Shown here piece after piece: positions 24,101 to 36,300 of a stretch of 64,000 nt of DNA. The notes under the pieces were generated by a model, which made no database searches, was not told the origin of the DNA, and saw only the letters and a program-made list of their open reading frames with translations. Within the stretch, counting starts at the first letter, position 1; each line of letters starts with the position of its first letter. The DNA comes from Diploscapter coronatus. Its lineage: Eukaryota > Nematoda > Chromadorea > Rhabditida > Rhabditidae. The stretch lies in assembly GCA_964036155.1 (NCBI GenBank), contig OZ038422.1, positions 34,991,201 to 35,055,200 on the forward strand, in the 5' to 3' direction. Made by a program: the position numbers and the translations under genes.

Positions 24101-25463
24101 TCATATAAGCCTCAAGAAAAATTTTAAATGATTGGCTTTTCCGAATATTTGATGTCAACAATTTGAACGATATGAAAATAAATTTTAAAATCCCACCTTC
24201 ATTTAGCGTACTTTCTATCTCAGCCTTCATCCTGACTTGTCGCTCGTTCAAAATGTCGTTGACGATGATCTGGAATCACTGAAACCTCATTATTTCGATC
24301 ATTAATTCTAGAAGATGCAAAAATATCCCGTCCACTTTTTAGCCCTATATGCTTCATCATAGAAAGATGAATTTATAATAAAAGCCCGAGGACTTTTATT
24401 CATTTTAAAATATGTTCCAGAGCACTGACCTGCTTCATTTCCAGCAGTAAATTGAAGGCGTGTTTGTAGACCGGGGGCTCTTTCTTCAAGTCCGCTTCTA
24501 GAACGTCGTAGAAAGCTTTGTAGAAGTTTTCTCTGAAATAAACAAAATTTTAGTTACCAGCTTTAAGGGCAAAATTAAAAGGAAAAAATAAACAGAAATG
24601 TTCAGTTATTTTTTAAGAAAATTGCTAAAAGTTGTTTAAGTTAAAGGCCTATTGTAGTATTCGCTCGATTTTTTTAGAAATAGTATGGAGAAAAGAAAAT
24701 TCAGCGAATACTACAATAGGCCCAAATTAAAAATAAACTCACCTAACAGCGGCCTCGATAGGATTTGCAGGTTTTTCGGGAATCTTGAAATTCGGATCAA
24801 TCGCAATTTCGTGGATAATCGAGAGATTATCCAACGCCGCTGACATCTTCAGTAGTTCCTCACCGGTAACGTGTTTCGCTGGGGAACCGCCTGGAAAAAA
24901 TCAGACGTTGCAACGCTTTCGAGCCGCATGAAACGAAATAGTGAATATTTTCGAGAGACAAAAAGAAGGCATGCTATTTTCTCTCGATCTTGATAAGACA
25001 CACTCTCGTTTCATGCGGCTAACCGTGGCTCGAAAACGTTACGAGTATGGAACAAGTTTTTCTCATTTTTAAGATAAGTTTCAACAAAACTATGTACTCG
25101 GAGAATTTTCTCCCGCGTAATATAATATCAGCTGAAGATTATTTTCTAAAAAATATATAGAAGACTTTTGATTTTTGAAAATGTCCAATTTCAATACATT
25201 TTGAAGTTTGAAAGATACAATGAGGGAAAAGCTACAGAACTTTGTTATCATTGAAAAAGTTTAATTTCTAGATTTTCCTGCTTTGACAGCAAATAATTTG
25301 AAGACGAAAACACAGGAAAATAACGTGGTTTTTTACCTGCAACCCAAAGTGGCAATCCTGGTGACGGCGTTCTTGCCGAAGTTCCTGGCATGTCGATCGG
25401 ATCCGACTCGTCCCATTTTCGCTTTTTCGAGTCCCTCTTTTCCTCGTCCTTTTGATCCGACAT
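21113..25463 (-). CDS. TCP11-like protein (TCP11L1 family)
   Basis: Thirteen exons: 25463-25337, 24890-24743, 24532-24430, 24269-24197, 23866-23716, 23604-23468, 23213-23118, 23071-22963, 22687-22543, 22302-22229, 22159-22005, 21383-21269, 21218-21113; 512 residues, close to human TCP11L1. After a charged N-terminus, the Tcp11 domain fills the rest. Family landmarks are VTGEELLKMSAALDN, LSIIHEIAIDPNFK, HAFNLLLEMKQII, a VLNVLGRLCAPARD block and IFELIELIKTDLANYELS. Late helices follow (FPETLLLDRPQIAALAEKF). The biochemical role of the family is poorly known; mammalian members are linked to sperm function and signalling. The ATG at 25463 lies 5 nt after a 3' splice site (CTAATTTTAG). A 46-bp intron (23117-23072) splits the DQTKTW...GLPG region. 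Confidence 0.85.
21418..21540. repeat. hairpin element, arm type B (copy 2)
   Basis: GACTTTTCAAAACACGACCCG and CGGGTCGAGTTTTGAGAAGTC are the arms. The core (AAATAGCACATCGCGTTTCGAG, TATGCCCTTTTTCTCTCTTAA, ATACGACACATTAT) matches 10558-10706. Located in a TCP11-like intron. Confidence 0.75.
24644..24722. repeat. short hairpin in TCP11-like intron
   Basis: AAGGCCTATTGTAGTATTCGCT and AGCGAATACTACAATAGGCC form a nearly perfect 20-bp stem around about 35 nt of purine-rich loop. Confidence 0.8.
24905..25045. repeat. hairpin element, arm type A (best preserved)
   Basis: GTTGCAACGCTTTCGAGCCG...CATGAAACGA pairs with TCGTTTCATG...CGTGGCTCGAAAACGTTACG. The core reads AATAGTGAATATTTTCGAGA, AAAGAAGGCATGC and TTTTCTCTCGATCTTGATAAG. 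Situated in the first TCP11-like intron. Confidence 0.8.
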
Positions 25464-26018
25464 TTTTCCTAAAATTAGAAAAATCGACATTTTCTAAAAT
25501 TTGTTTAAAATTCTCGATAGAAAGTACATGAAACTAACAATTATCAGAAAGATAATTACTCTAATTAAAGAAATAGTTGGAGTTATTAGTGAAAGGAAAG
25601 AAGAAAATTAAAGAACCAAAGAATAAGGGGAAAATCAAAGTCTAAAGGCAAAGTTTGAGGGCAAAAGTACTGCAAGTGAATGGGATAATTATGCTTGAGT
25701 TAATTACCCTAATTAAATGGATAATTAACTCGAAAAATGGAAGAAAGGCCGAAATTTGACCGAGTTTAGCGTAAATGCCAAGCACGGGCTGCCTTGGCGT
25801 CATTTTCGTAAATTGCGTTGGTTTTTAATCTGAATTGTCTTTACCTCTTCAGAAGTCGAATTTCACGACGATTTTCGTTGATTCGAGGGCCACGACAACA
25901 TATAGTGGATTGAAAAGGTGGGAAGATAAAGTTTTTGAAAAAGAAATTCGAAATAAGAAAAGTTAGAAATCTTGAGAAAGGGTCTACTTAAAAAATAAAA
26001 ATTTTAAAAATTCAGGAA
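25464..26018. promoter_or_regulatory. divergent intergenic region (TCP11-like / DUF5522 pair)
   Basis: 555 bp between oppositely transcribed genes, so both promoters should lie here. The minus-strand gene has a splice acceptor 5 nt upstream of its ATG, and the plus-strand gene has TTCAG 3 nt upstream of its ATG. No specific factor site is claimed. Confidence 0.5.
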
Positions 26019-27484
26019 ATGTTTCTGAAGTCGGTGCTCCAAATTCCGACCTGTTCGAAACTGCTCGCTACTTCCGTGCGCACTGCCGTCGGCCGCATGT
26101 GTCCACAGCCAAAGTAGGCGAATTTTTAAAAATAGTCTTTTTCAAAAACTATTTTTCACCTTTAAAATGCGACAAACAAGGGCTGGACTTAGAAATTTTA
26201 TTTTATTATTATTATTATCTTTTTGATGTTGATTGTATTATCGGTGAAGGTACAATATGCCTGTTATTCTTTCTTGCTTGAAACCTATTTTGTTGTATAT
26301 TTTTGAAAATTTCAAGTTATCGTTGATTCATATTGCATCTTCACGAATTTTGTCCAAGCTTTGAAAATGTGAATCAACGATAGCTAATTTTCAGTCGGTG
26401 TTATTCGAATTCGGACTCCGAGTCTAACCCCGATGGAGAAATTGCCGCTTCGAACGAGGTCGAGCCCGTACCTAAGACTCCAAAGTACGGGGGCCCGCCT
26501 GTGCCGGTCTATTACACACCTCGAGTCAAAACCGGACCGGAGAAATACCGTCTGGTGAAGGGCGCGAAGGGCGAGGATTTGGCAGACTACGTACTCTTCG
26601 AGGACGCGATTCAGGCCTGCCAGAAAACGCCCTGGGTGGAATACGGCCCACTTTCACCCAAGGAAAAACGGATCTCCCTAGCCCATGTCAGGTAATTTTC
26701 CACAAAATTTAAACTATAACTAAAAAGTTACTTTTTCTTGAGTTTTAGATCCAAATTTAATGTAATTTATTGATCAAAGTTTTATTTTTTTCATATTTTA
26801 TGCCCTGGGGTTACATTTGCATTTTTTAGAGCCGTCGCCGAGCGAAAACTCACCTACAAGTGTCCCGAGTCGAAAAACACCGTGTTTACGATTAGCCAGC
26901 ACCTTTACAGGTTTTTTTTTTAAAATTATTTTTGTTTATTCTTTTTATTTTGTAGAAATTAATTTTTAGGGGCGAATGTTGCGGAAATGGGTGCAGACAT
27001 TGCCCGTATGAGCTGAAAAATTGTTCAGGTGGGATTTTTAAAATCTTCTTTTTAGAGAATCTTGCTGTATTCCTTTTTGCAAAATTAGTTTTTAATTTGA
27101 ATTTTCCAGAAGAAATCAAGTCGAAGCGTATCTGGAACGGATCGTTCTACGTGACGCCCGAGGAGATCAAAACGATCAAATATTGGAAGGAGCGCAATTT
27201 CAAGACGTGGCAGGTAAAATTTGAAAAATCGGCTCTTCTAAATTTTTTTTTATAGCTCATCCCTTTTCTTTGAAAGGGGATGGATTCGAAAAAAAATTGG
27301 TGCACTTTTAAACATGTTCAATTTTTAGTGGGGCAGCGATGAGTTCAACGTCCGACTGGGAGGCAACTATCAGGTGCTACGACCCGAATACGCCAAACAC
27401 CTCAAATACCTCGACTACGACGAACACCAAAATAAGCAGCAGTCCCAAGAAAATGTCGAAAAATCCGAAAGCAAAAAGGACTAA
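26019..27484 (+). CDS. DUF5522 (C1orf53-like) protein, predicted mitochondrial
   Basis: Six exons (26019-26113, 26395-26691, 26830-26910, 26970-27028, 27110-27213, 27329-27484) encode 263 residues. The N-terminus is basic and hydroxylated without acids (MFLKSVLQIPTCSK...), like a mitochondrial presequence. The recognisable part is the cysteine signature GECCGNGCRHCPY near residues 169-181, preceded by YKCP...FTISQHLYR; this is the DUF5522/C1orf53 pattern. Function is unknown; clustered Cys and His suggest metal or Fe-S binding, which is inference. The N-terminal 130 residues (with VPVYYTPRVKTGPEKYRLVK) and the C-terminal extension after the signature are not in the short human protein. First gene of a tight pair with mrpl-14, which makes a mitochondrial role plausible. 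Confidence 0.8.
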
Positions 27485-27525
27485 AATATTCTTGTTGATT
27501 TTTAGGACCTTCGTTGTTTTAGTGA

Positions 27526-27549
27526 AATAAAGTTTGTTCTTAGAAAATT
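27526..27549 (+). promoter_or_regulatory. operon-type intercistronic signals (poly(A) plus splice acceptor)
   Basis: AATAAA at 27526-27531 is followed 10 nt later by TTGTTCTTAG, a 3' splice site ending at 27542, then the ATG of mrpl-14 at 27550. The end signal of one gene and the trans-splice site of the next are thus packed into 24 nt, the arrangement of nematode operons resolved by a second spliced leader. Confidence 0.7.
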
Positions 27550-28792
27550 TATGAGTTCAGTCCTTGGGAGCGTCGCAGAAATGTGAAGATTGGTGATTTT
27601 TGACCAATAACGATTTCAAACTCGGGTTATCGTGAAAAATGCGATTTTTCTTCAAAAATGTCGAGTTTTTAGCTATGAACTTTCCCACCACCGCTCGAGG
27701 CCACCAACCGTGGGCATTCATCGGCGGACGAGGCTGAATGTAAGCGCTTTTTTCAAAATTTTTTTCTGGGTCAAATAAAATTCGATTTTTTAATGAATTA
27801 CGTAAACCATAAGGGATCTTACTTTTCCAACGCAAAATAACCATCTTAAAACATCATTTTTCTTATTCAAAAGACTGACTATATTCTATTCTTTAAAAAT
27901 GATCCAACTTTCTATACTCCTACTGTCGAATTGGAATTAAAAACTCGTATATTTTTCACTTGAAACATTTTAATTTTGAAAAAAGAAATCCTTAGGTAGT
28001 GGACAACTCTGCTCTTGGCAAGGAGGCCCATGAGGTGGGAAAACCGGCCTACTGCATTTGGGTCTATAAGGCCGGCTACAGGAAGAGACACATGCCCAAG
28101 GCCGTTCTGGGGGATAAGGTACAGCGATTTTTTCTTCAAATTAATGCTCTTTTGCTCTATAGCCGCATTAGCCCTAATTTTAATTTGATTCTTCTAGAAA
28201 ATTTGAAACTTATTTTCTTTAGATTCAGATAAGGTAGTTCCAGAATCAATATCCTTCTTTTCTATTAGTTTATTTAGAAATTTAGAAACCTATCTATTTT
28301 TTTTTTTTTAGATTTTTAAACAGCTGAATTTTGCTATTTTAGGTTTTGGTAGCGATTCGCGGTCAGATGAAGAAAGCTTTTGTCGTGGGCGCGAACACAC
28401 ACGTCTTCTGGCGCAAACACGGCATCCCCTCCACCGACACCAACAACATCGTTCTGCTCGACGATGATGGTAGGCCTGATTGGGAACTTTATAGGGAATA
28501 TTTCTGGGAACCAATTGTGGAAACTTAAAAATGAAAAAGATTTTTTGACAAGCTTTTCCGAAAATTATAATTATTTTTGGGAGTTTTGTAACTTTTGAAA
28601 ATTGGGAACATTTGTAAAGAATTTTTAGAAAATTCTTGAAACATAAATACCTAATTTTTAAGGGGAAAACTCGAATTTTTAGGCAACCCGCTGGGCAACC
28701 GCGTGACGGCACCGATCCCCGTCAAGTTGCTCGAGAAAAAGGACAAGGCCCAGTTCGCGAAGGTTCTCGCTTTGGCGAATAAATTCTTCTAG
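27550..28792 (+). CDS. mrpl-14: mitochondrial large ribosomal subunit protein uL14m
   Basis: Five exons (27550-27581, 27673-27739, 27996-28118, 28343-28469, 28683-28792) encode 152 residues. The body shows the uL14 pattern: RTRLNVVDNSALGK, a conserved KAVLGDKVLVAIRGQMKKAF segment, then NNIVLLDDDGNPLGNRVTAP and IPVKLLEKK...FAKVLALANKFF. This matches human MRPL14 throughout. The protein sits at the subunit interface of the mitochondrial ribosome. The first 20 residues or so are a targeting region, and exon 1 (MSSVLGSVAE) is the least certain part; it is supported by the acceptor 8 nt before the ATG and by exact phase with exon 2. The ATG is 65 bp after the upstream gene's stop. AATAAA-like sequence follows at about 28844. 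Confidence 0.9.
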
Positions 28793-29279
28793 AAAACCCT
28801 AGAAATTGCTATTTTTATTTTTATTTTTAGTTAGTTGAAAATAAAATGTTTCCTTTGTCAATTATTTGAAGTTCGTTTTTTCCCGAAAACCTCAGAAAAC
28901 ATGCTATTTTTGTTTCTGTTATACCAGCTTTTATCATTAGAATAAACGTTTCTTCGAACTAAAATATTCATTTTTTTTTTGAAATAACTAAACGTGTTGT
29001 ATTTATTTTGAAGTCCCTGGATAACTAGAAATCATTTTTTTTTTTTAAAAAGCACTATATTACCGTAAAACTTCAATTTGTCTAAAAAAAATCTATAAAC
29101 TTGAAAATCTACAGTAATCAAGGCAAACATGATTTGTCTAGCAGAAATTTGGTATACTTTCTTCCGATTTTTAAAATTATCATTTTTATAATTTTCGAGG
29201 AAAGTATACTCGGCACTAATTCAGACTAGTCCCTGAAGTTCTAACCAAAGAAGCTACTTTTGCGTTGAGATTAGATCGC

Positions 29280-29358
29280 CTGTATTTACAGATGGTTCTT
29301 TTTCTTATTTCTCCGTTTTCCTACATCCCCTACCCTTCTTATCCGTCTATAAATACAG
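29280..29358. repeat. inverted-repeat element, arm type E
   Basis: CTGTATTTACAGATGG and CCGTCTATAAATACAG are the ends, with a pyrimidine-rich interior (TTTCTTATTTCTCCG). The same kind of end, AAATACAGRGAGCTT, occurs at 31836-31925. Confidence 0.55.
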
Positions 29359-29651
29359 AGAGCTTTGATATTATTTCCAAATAAAGTTCAGACAGTAATA
29401 TTGAGGTCAACGTCGGAATAAAGCGATATTAAACGAGATATGGGGTCTGGAAAAATATAATCCGAAAAATATATCAGTCTGTTTCCCAGGCTTATTCCTA
29501 ACTGATAATATAGCTTTTTTCGGACCTGGTATTTTCAAATTCTTTAGGAATGATTTGGGGTTTTGAACAGGATGCTCGAGAGAAATATTGCCTACTTTCA
29601 AACTAACTTATCTTTTCCTGAAACAATTTCTTTAGAAGAGCACTCCTCAAA

Positions 29652-29775
29652 TCTGCAACGTCTTCGAACCGCATGAGACGAAATAGTGTGCCTTATCGAG
29701 AGACGAAAGTCTTCTTTTTGTCTCTAGAAAATATCCATTATCTCGTTTCATGCGGTTCGAAAGCGTTGCAACGTC
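29652..29775. repeat. hairpin element, arm type A
   Basis: CTGCAACGTCTTCGAACCGCATGAGACGA pairs with TCGTTTCATGCGGTTCGAAAGCGTTGCA, so the stem is long and nearly perfect. The core contains AATAGTGTGCCTTATCGAGAGACGAAAG. Confidence 0.8.
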
Positions 29776-30377
29776 TAGCACCTCGAAGAGATTTTAAAAA
29801 ATCATTATTTTTGATAAATTCAAGAAACTTTCTTTCATTTACTCGAAAACAAGAGGCAATATGAAAAAAGTTGAAGGCTTGAAAAATGTTTAAAAACGGA
29901 AAATAGAATTTTTCAAGCTCTCTCAAAAATTATGACAAATAGCAAAAATGGAATACTCACAATAAGGGAAAAACCTATAAACCCGTTCGGAGAATTGCAA
30001 TTGTGTATGTGTGAAAATTCGAATATAATAGGCACAGAAATTGGATGATCAAAACTAGAAAATCCCTTTTCCTACGTTGAACATAGAAATAAAATAAAGC
30101 GTCTGGAATATTTTTGAAAAGATCGAATTTGGCCAAATTAGCACAATTCATAATTCCTATCTTGTTACCTGAGTTCGCTCAATTTGCTGTAGAAACGCAT
30201 GCCAAAGATCGAAGAAGTCATTTGGGCTTCTGAACTTTTTAAGGTAAAGATTCTATGCCTAAAAATTTCTTGTAAAATCACTGAAATCAGTTACTTTGTA
30301 AAAATTTCGAAAAAGAAACCATCTTCTTCGAATTTTTATTTCAGATTTCATCACTTTTTAATCACTAAATTTTAGAT

Positions 30378-33300
30378 CTAGAGTAATTGTATTTGAAAAA
30401 ATCGCACCGCCTTTCCAATCATGGGTTTGACCTTAGCGTAACGACTTTTAACGGCCGGCGCGGCCGGTTTAGAAGGCTCCTGAGTTTGGGCAGGGGGAGC
30501 TTCTAAAAAAGACGTTATTTTTAGTTGAAACCATTTAATTATTTTTGTCTTCAAGTCCAATCAAGAACTAATATCGTTATGTTCAAATAAGGTGACATTT
30601 CAAACTTTCCTCGAAACATATTTTTAAAATATCAAAGTTATTTTGTTCTACATCTTTTTCAGAAATGAAAGAAATCAAGTACCTGGAGCCTTTTCCTGAG
30701 TCGGGGTTTGGGCCGGCTGGGGTTCGGAGGGTTTCGCCAGTGAGGGGGCCGTTTTCGTAGCCTGAGATTAAAAAATAATTCAACTTCAGAGAATTTCGAT
30801 TTAACTCCGTCATAAAATAATCTAACTTCAAAAAACAAAATTTCAACTCCAGTAATCGCAAAATAACTTAATTCTAATTTTTCATTTTCCAAACTCAAAA
30901 AATAGAAAACCTTACCTTAGGAGTAGCGGGAGTGGCCCTTAGCGCTCTGAGAGGTCTGGCGGGAGAAATTGCGGAGGTTGCCGAGGTTTCTGGAACCTGG
31001 GGAGCAAGGCTGCTCTTTTCCTGAGTCTGAGTCTGTGGAACTGGAGTAGAAGTGGCGGAACGCATCGGAGCCGCGGCAGGCGTGCGCGGGGAGACGATTA
31101 CCACTTTGAATTGCCTGAAAATTCAGTTTTTATTATTATTTTTTAAAATATGAGAGCATTAAACTTTCTGAGAAAAATACCTTCTTCGTTTGTAAAGATT
31201 GAATTTTTCTTGGAACTTATCATTTGCAAAAACAGAACGTTATAAAGTTTGTCGTTTTTGTTTTACTAAAGTGAAAAACGATTCGAATATCTACTAGATT
31301 TTCAAAAATTTCAATTTTCTAAATTTTCCCTAAGATCTATCAAAAATCACCTTGTAGAGCACATAACGGGTGTTCCTGGAGCCTTTTTCTGAGTCTGGGC
31401 CTCCGGCTCCAGAACTTGTTCCCCAATTTGTTCCGAAACGTATGAGGTTTCGCTCGGTTCCGGAGCCGATTCGGCCTGTTCAGAGGATCCTGGGGTAGAG
31501 GGCGCGGGGGTTTCCTGGAAATTCTCGAATTTTCTGGAAAAATTGAACATTTCATATCAAAACTTGAGAAAAATAGGAAATGTTTAGAATGAAGAATTCT
31601 CTGACAGAAAATATTTCTAGAAAAATAAAATATTTTGGAAAAAGCCTGAAGTTTTTTTGAAGATCAAAATTTCTAACCGTCCTAGCAGGCTCAGGCTGAG
31701 AGGTTGGGACGATTGCCTCCTTCTTCTTGCCGATTTCGATGTTCGGCTTTATCTTGCGAGTCCGTTTCCTGCCGGTTCTGAAATTTGAAATTAGAGTTTT
31801 TTCTTATTTTTTAATAAAATATTGCCTTGAAAAAGAGGCTCCCTTGTACTTGTCAGCGGTTCTTCTTTTTCTGTATTTCATACACTCCCTAGCCTATCTA
31901 TCCGCCGACAAATACAGGGAGCTTGGAAAAGTAATGCACTAGAATCATCTTGGGAAACTTCAAGTTTATATTATTATTATTTTCATAAAACATTTAATTT
32001 ACCTATGATAACTCAATCCGAACTTCATTAAACAAGTTTCAACTAACGTTTTTTTGTGTATGAAATATCAATATCTTCAATTTTTGAAATATAGAAGAAC
32101 ATCTTACGATGCGGCAATCTGAGCGACCCGCTCGGCTTCTTTCTGTTGCTTCAATTCCTCCTCCATTTGTGTTACCGGATCGACAGCCAAATCGAAGTGG
32201 CTGCGCAGTTTCTCAATACCAGAAGTCGACTTTCTAAAATTTGGTATTTTATCAAAAAACTGCAAAATTCGGGATTTTAATCAGATCTAGGCACTTTCAA
32301 TCAGAATAATCAACTTTAGGGTTAGGGGTTACGTAAAACGAAATTTTCTGTAAAAATGATAAAATATTGGAATTAAAAACAGAAATTTGAATAATTCGAA
32401 AGCGCTTACTTGTAGGCGTTACACTTGCGCAGATGGATTTCCTGCTCGGTGAGCTGAATCGAGTGGATCGGCTCCTTGCCTTTGATGTTCTCCTGGAAAT
32501 TTTTAGTATGTTTCAGTTTTCGAAATTTCTATAAAAATAAAATTTTGGAAAGATTGGTTGGAACTTTAGAATGGATAACATTTGAAGAAGATTAAAGTAG
32601 TTCACGGCACATTTTTACTATGTTTCAAAACTCCTACCAAAGAAGGCTTGGCGTTGACGACGGCTTGTTCCAGTTCTTTCTCCTCGGCCGCGAGGCTGTG
32701 ACCGTTCTGAAAAATGTTCATTTTTAAAAAAAATTTGTAATATTATTTTATCAAAACTAAACCTTATTATTTTCAACTTCTAAATTCTTTTAATTCGGAA
32801 CATATTCTAACAAATTCTCAAAATTATCGGTTATCTTTTCAATTTTCAATTCCAAGAAACAGATTTAAATACCATAATAACGTCGGTGGATTTATCCTCC
32901 CTGGCGGAATTCGAAGTGCCCGCGGAGCCAAAGTCGAACATCGAGGCCGATTCGATTTCTTTCAGAATGTCGTAGTTCACCTTCTTCGAAAGACCCTTTT
33001 CCTGAAAAACATCAAATTCTTGGATGAGTTTCAACGTTGTTTTATATGAATTATTGTAGATCTTACTTCGCATGAGAATATTCTAGCTTGATTTGGTTTT
33101 TTCCTATTCAACGTATATTACCAAATAAATTATCTCAACCTTTATAAAACCTTTCTGAAACATCTTACAAATAACAAAAACTCGCACCTGAATGACTTTC
33201 TCGATGGCCTGCGCGGCAGTCTGGGAAGTGGCGGGACCCTTTCTCGGGGCAGGTTTGCGCCGCTTCTTTTTGGTTGGATCGTTCCTGTCCCGCTCTTCTT

Positions 33301-36300
33301 GCTCCTCTCTTTCACGCTTCCTGAAAATTAACTCATTTTCAACTAGGAATATTGGGGGTTTCAAGAAAACTTCAGAAGCACTCTCAAAAGCCATAGAGCG
33401 ATTTCCTTTTTTCAAAAGTTTAAGGAAATACCACCTCTCCTAGAACTGTAACTCTTATTCGTAAAAAATATTTGATTAAAATATACAAATAAATATACCT
33501 CCTCTCGATAGCTTCGAGCGCTTCGCCGTTGACTTTCATCCAGATTTTTTCTTTGACCACCGACTCCGCCTCCGTCAGAATGTACGAGTCGATCTCCGCG
33601 TCGTCGATGTCTGGGAAATATTGTTTAGTTTTTTTTTCTATTTATTACTCTCTATATATTTTATTCTAATTTCATGGGTTTTATTTCATTTATTTATTTA
33701 ATTCTATTTCGAAATAAGAGTTCGTTTTTATAAGTAATTGAAACATATCATTCAAAATCTTGCTTCTTCCACTTTTCAATATTTTTCATTTTCTAAATAA
33801 ACAAAAAAACCCCTCACCCTCGAAATCACTGGGGTCTCTCTGATCAGCGGCGGTCGAGTTTGTGTAGGCATATCCCTGGAGCTGGAATTGCGGGGACCCG
33901 ATGCCGCTGATCCCCGAAGCCATCGGGGATGCAGCCGACGTGCTCGGCTTCAGACCCATCGTCTCCATCGAAGGTCGGAACTGGCGATACCGGTCGATTG
34001 GATTTTGCGTGGTCCTGAAATCCCTTATTTTTTTCATAAGTTCCAGAGTGTTCCAAGAAATTTCATTCTCACCATTTTCAACCAGTGTTTTGATCGCCTT
34101 TTAATAATCAAAAATATAGAATAGGTTTTGGCGAATATTCAAAAGCTTTTCATATTGCTGAATTTCAATTGATTGCTCATAAAGATCCATTAGAAAATTA
34201 CAGGTTTCCAAATCAAAAGGCTTTAAAATGTTTCATTGTTTTATTTTTAAAAACATAAGGAAATAACTTACGTTCGATCATCAGCCACGTTGAAGACGGT
34301 CTTGAGGATCTCGTTGCGAACGAGGGAGTCTTCAGCTTCACCGAATTCAGGGTCGTCATCTAAAGTTTTTGTTATCTTTAAAAATTGTATTTTTTATTTC
34401 TCTAAACACAAATATTTTAAATTTACCTAGCATCTCATCTCCAGCCACCAATTTTGCGATAGGCAACTTTTTGAATTTCTCACGTCTCTTTTTCTCCAAC
34501 TCCTTTTCCAGCGCCTCTTCAAGAGGGTGGAGCTGAAAATAAAATTTCAAAATTCAAAACTTCGTTTTTTAAAGGGTAGATATTTCTACGTCAAAAGAAA
34601 GACGTTTGAATTGAGTTTAACAAATTTCAGCCTTTTCTAATATAAAGGCGTTTTCAAGAAAACGATAGCGTAGGGATTTCAGAATTTTGAAAAAAAAATT
34701 GAATTTTTAAATGAACCTCGTTTTCGATCCTTTCAGCCTCAGCGATTTCCTTCCGCCGCTGTTCCTCGTGGACGCGCTTTTTGGCTTCACGATACGCGGG
34801 TGGGTCTTCGCAGGCCTCCTGCAAAATTTTTTTCATTCATTCACCAATTTTGTGTCGATCTTTGACGGAACAATTCGAACACACATTTCCAACTAAAACT
34901 AGTGAAATCCTTGAAACATAGCTCTGAGGCTTTCTGTTGAAATATCTATGCTAGATTCTATATAAACAAGCACAAACTAAACAGTAACCTGCACAATTCT
35001 CTCAAATTTGACGAATTTCTGAAACATATTCAAAAACCCCCTACCAAATCGATGGATGAGAATTCGTCGATGGTGAGTGCGGCAGAGGGTGTTTGACCGA
35101 ACTCTTCGAGTCGCTTTCGCACAACGGCCTCGGAAATGTGCACCACGCGGACCACGTCCGAAATCGATCGATTGAAATTGTGCGATCTGGAACATTGCAT
35201 TGACTTTTTCTTCATTTTATATTTTTATCTTGTTCTTATTTTCAAAACATTGCGAGGCTTATCGAAGCTAGAGAGTAGCAAACTTTAATTAAAACTTTGA
35301 AACCTATATCAATGTTTAATTCGCTATTTTTCAATAAGAACCGAAGATTCAGTTTTTCAAATTGTAGGCTGTTAAAAAACTTATTGCTCTGCCACAATTC
35401 AATGTAGAAAAAAGAATTTTTGAAACTATTTTAAATTTGACCTAGCAGCGATAAGCAGAGCGGCACCGCAGAGGCCGGTGGGCCTTCTTCCAGACGAAAT
35501 CCAGTCCTTTTTCATTCGCTCCACCAGGCGGGTCGCCAAAGTCACTACCTGAACCTTTCATTTTAGCAGAAAATTTTTAAACTCTTAAAATATGTCTCAA
35601 AAATTACATAAAATGCAAAATTTTAGATCGACTTGTTTGGTTTTATGTTTGCAACAAGAATACAAAAAATAATAAAATCTTCTCAAAGATAAAATAAAAG
35701 TGGAAAATCTATTTTCGATATTAGAAAGAACATCCATCTGGAAGCCTCAGGTCTCATGTTTTTGATTGAAGAGAATGTTGATATCCAAAAAAAAATACGC
35801 TATTCGTCTCGTTTCTCTTCTACGCGACTCATTATTTCGCGTCCAAATTCGATTTCTAGTTTCTGCATGAATATCGACTTTCTCTCCAATCAACGATACC
35901 CTGCGAAATAGGGTGAGAGGTGGTAAACAAAAGATTATTTTGCCATACTACTTCGCATCGTGTGCGATTTTCAAGTTTCCAGAAGGATATATCATAATTC
36001 CTACAAAGAATAACTCTCGTTCAATTTTCTACAACGAAAGTTATTTTTATCAATTATTAATGAATAATGAATTAACCTCCTTCTGCTTATCGCCAAACTC
36101 GAGCAGACAGGCGAAACGCATGATGTAGAGACAGGGATCTGTCGTGGGCAGGTTGATTCGCAGCGAGCGAGAGATGAAACTCAGCGTACGACCCAATTCG
36201 AACACGTTTACCTAAAAATATTTTATTATTTTTTAATTTTAATTTATTAAATTTATAAATGTTTTATTTTAGTTTCGTTAAATTTATCTTTACTCTTCTC

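Larger units (their letters stand above)
28793..30377. other. intergenic between convergent mrpl-14 and brf-1
   Basis: No exons found. It holds hairpins at 29280-29358 (CTGTATTTACAGATGG / CCGTCTATAAATACAG) and 29652-29775. AAAGTATACT words near 29152 and 29207 also form a loose inverted pair. Confidence 0.5.

Noticed and set aside
27557..27844. 95-residue minus-strand open frame
   Set aside because: It overlaps the first two exons of mrpl-14 on the opposite strand. Those exons supply the conserved RTRLN-VVDNSALGK junction, so this is a shadow.
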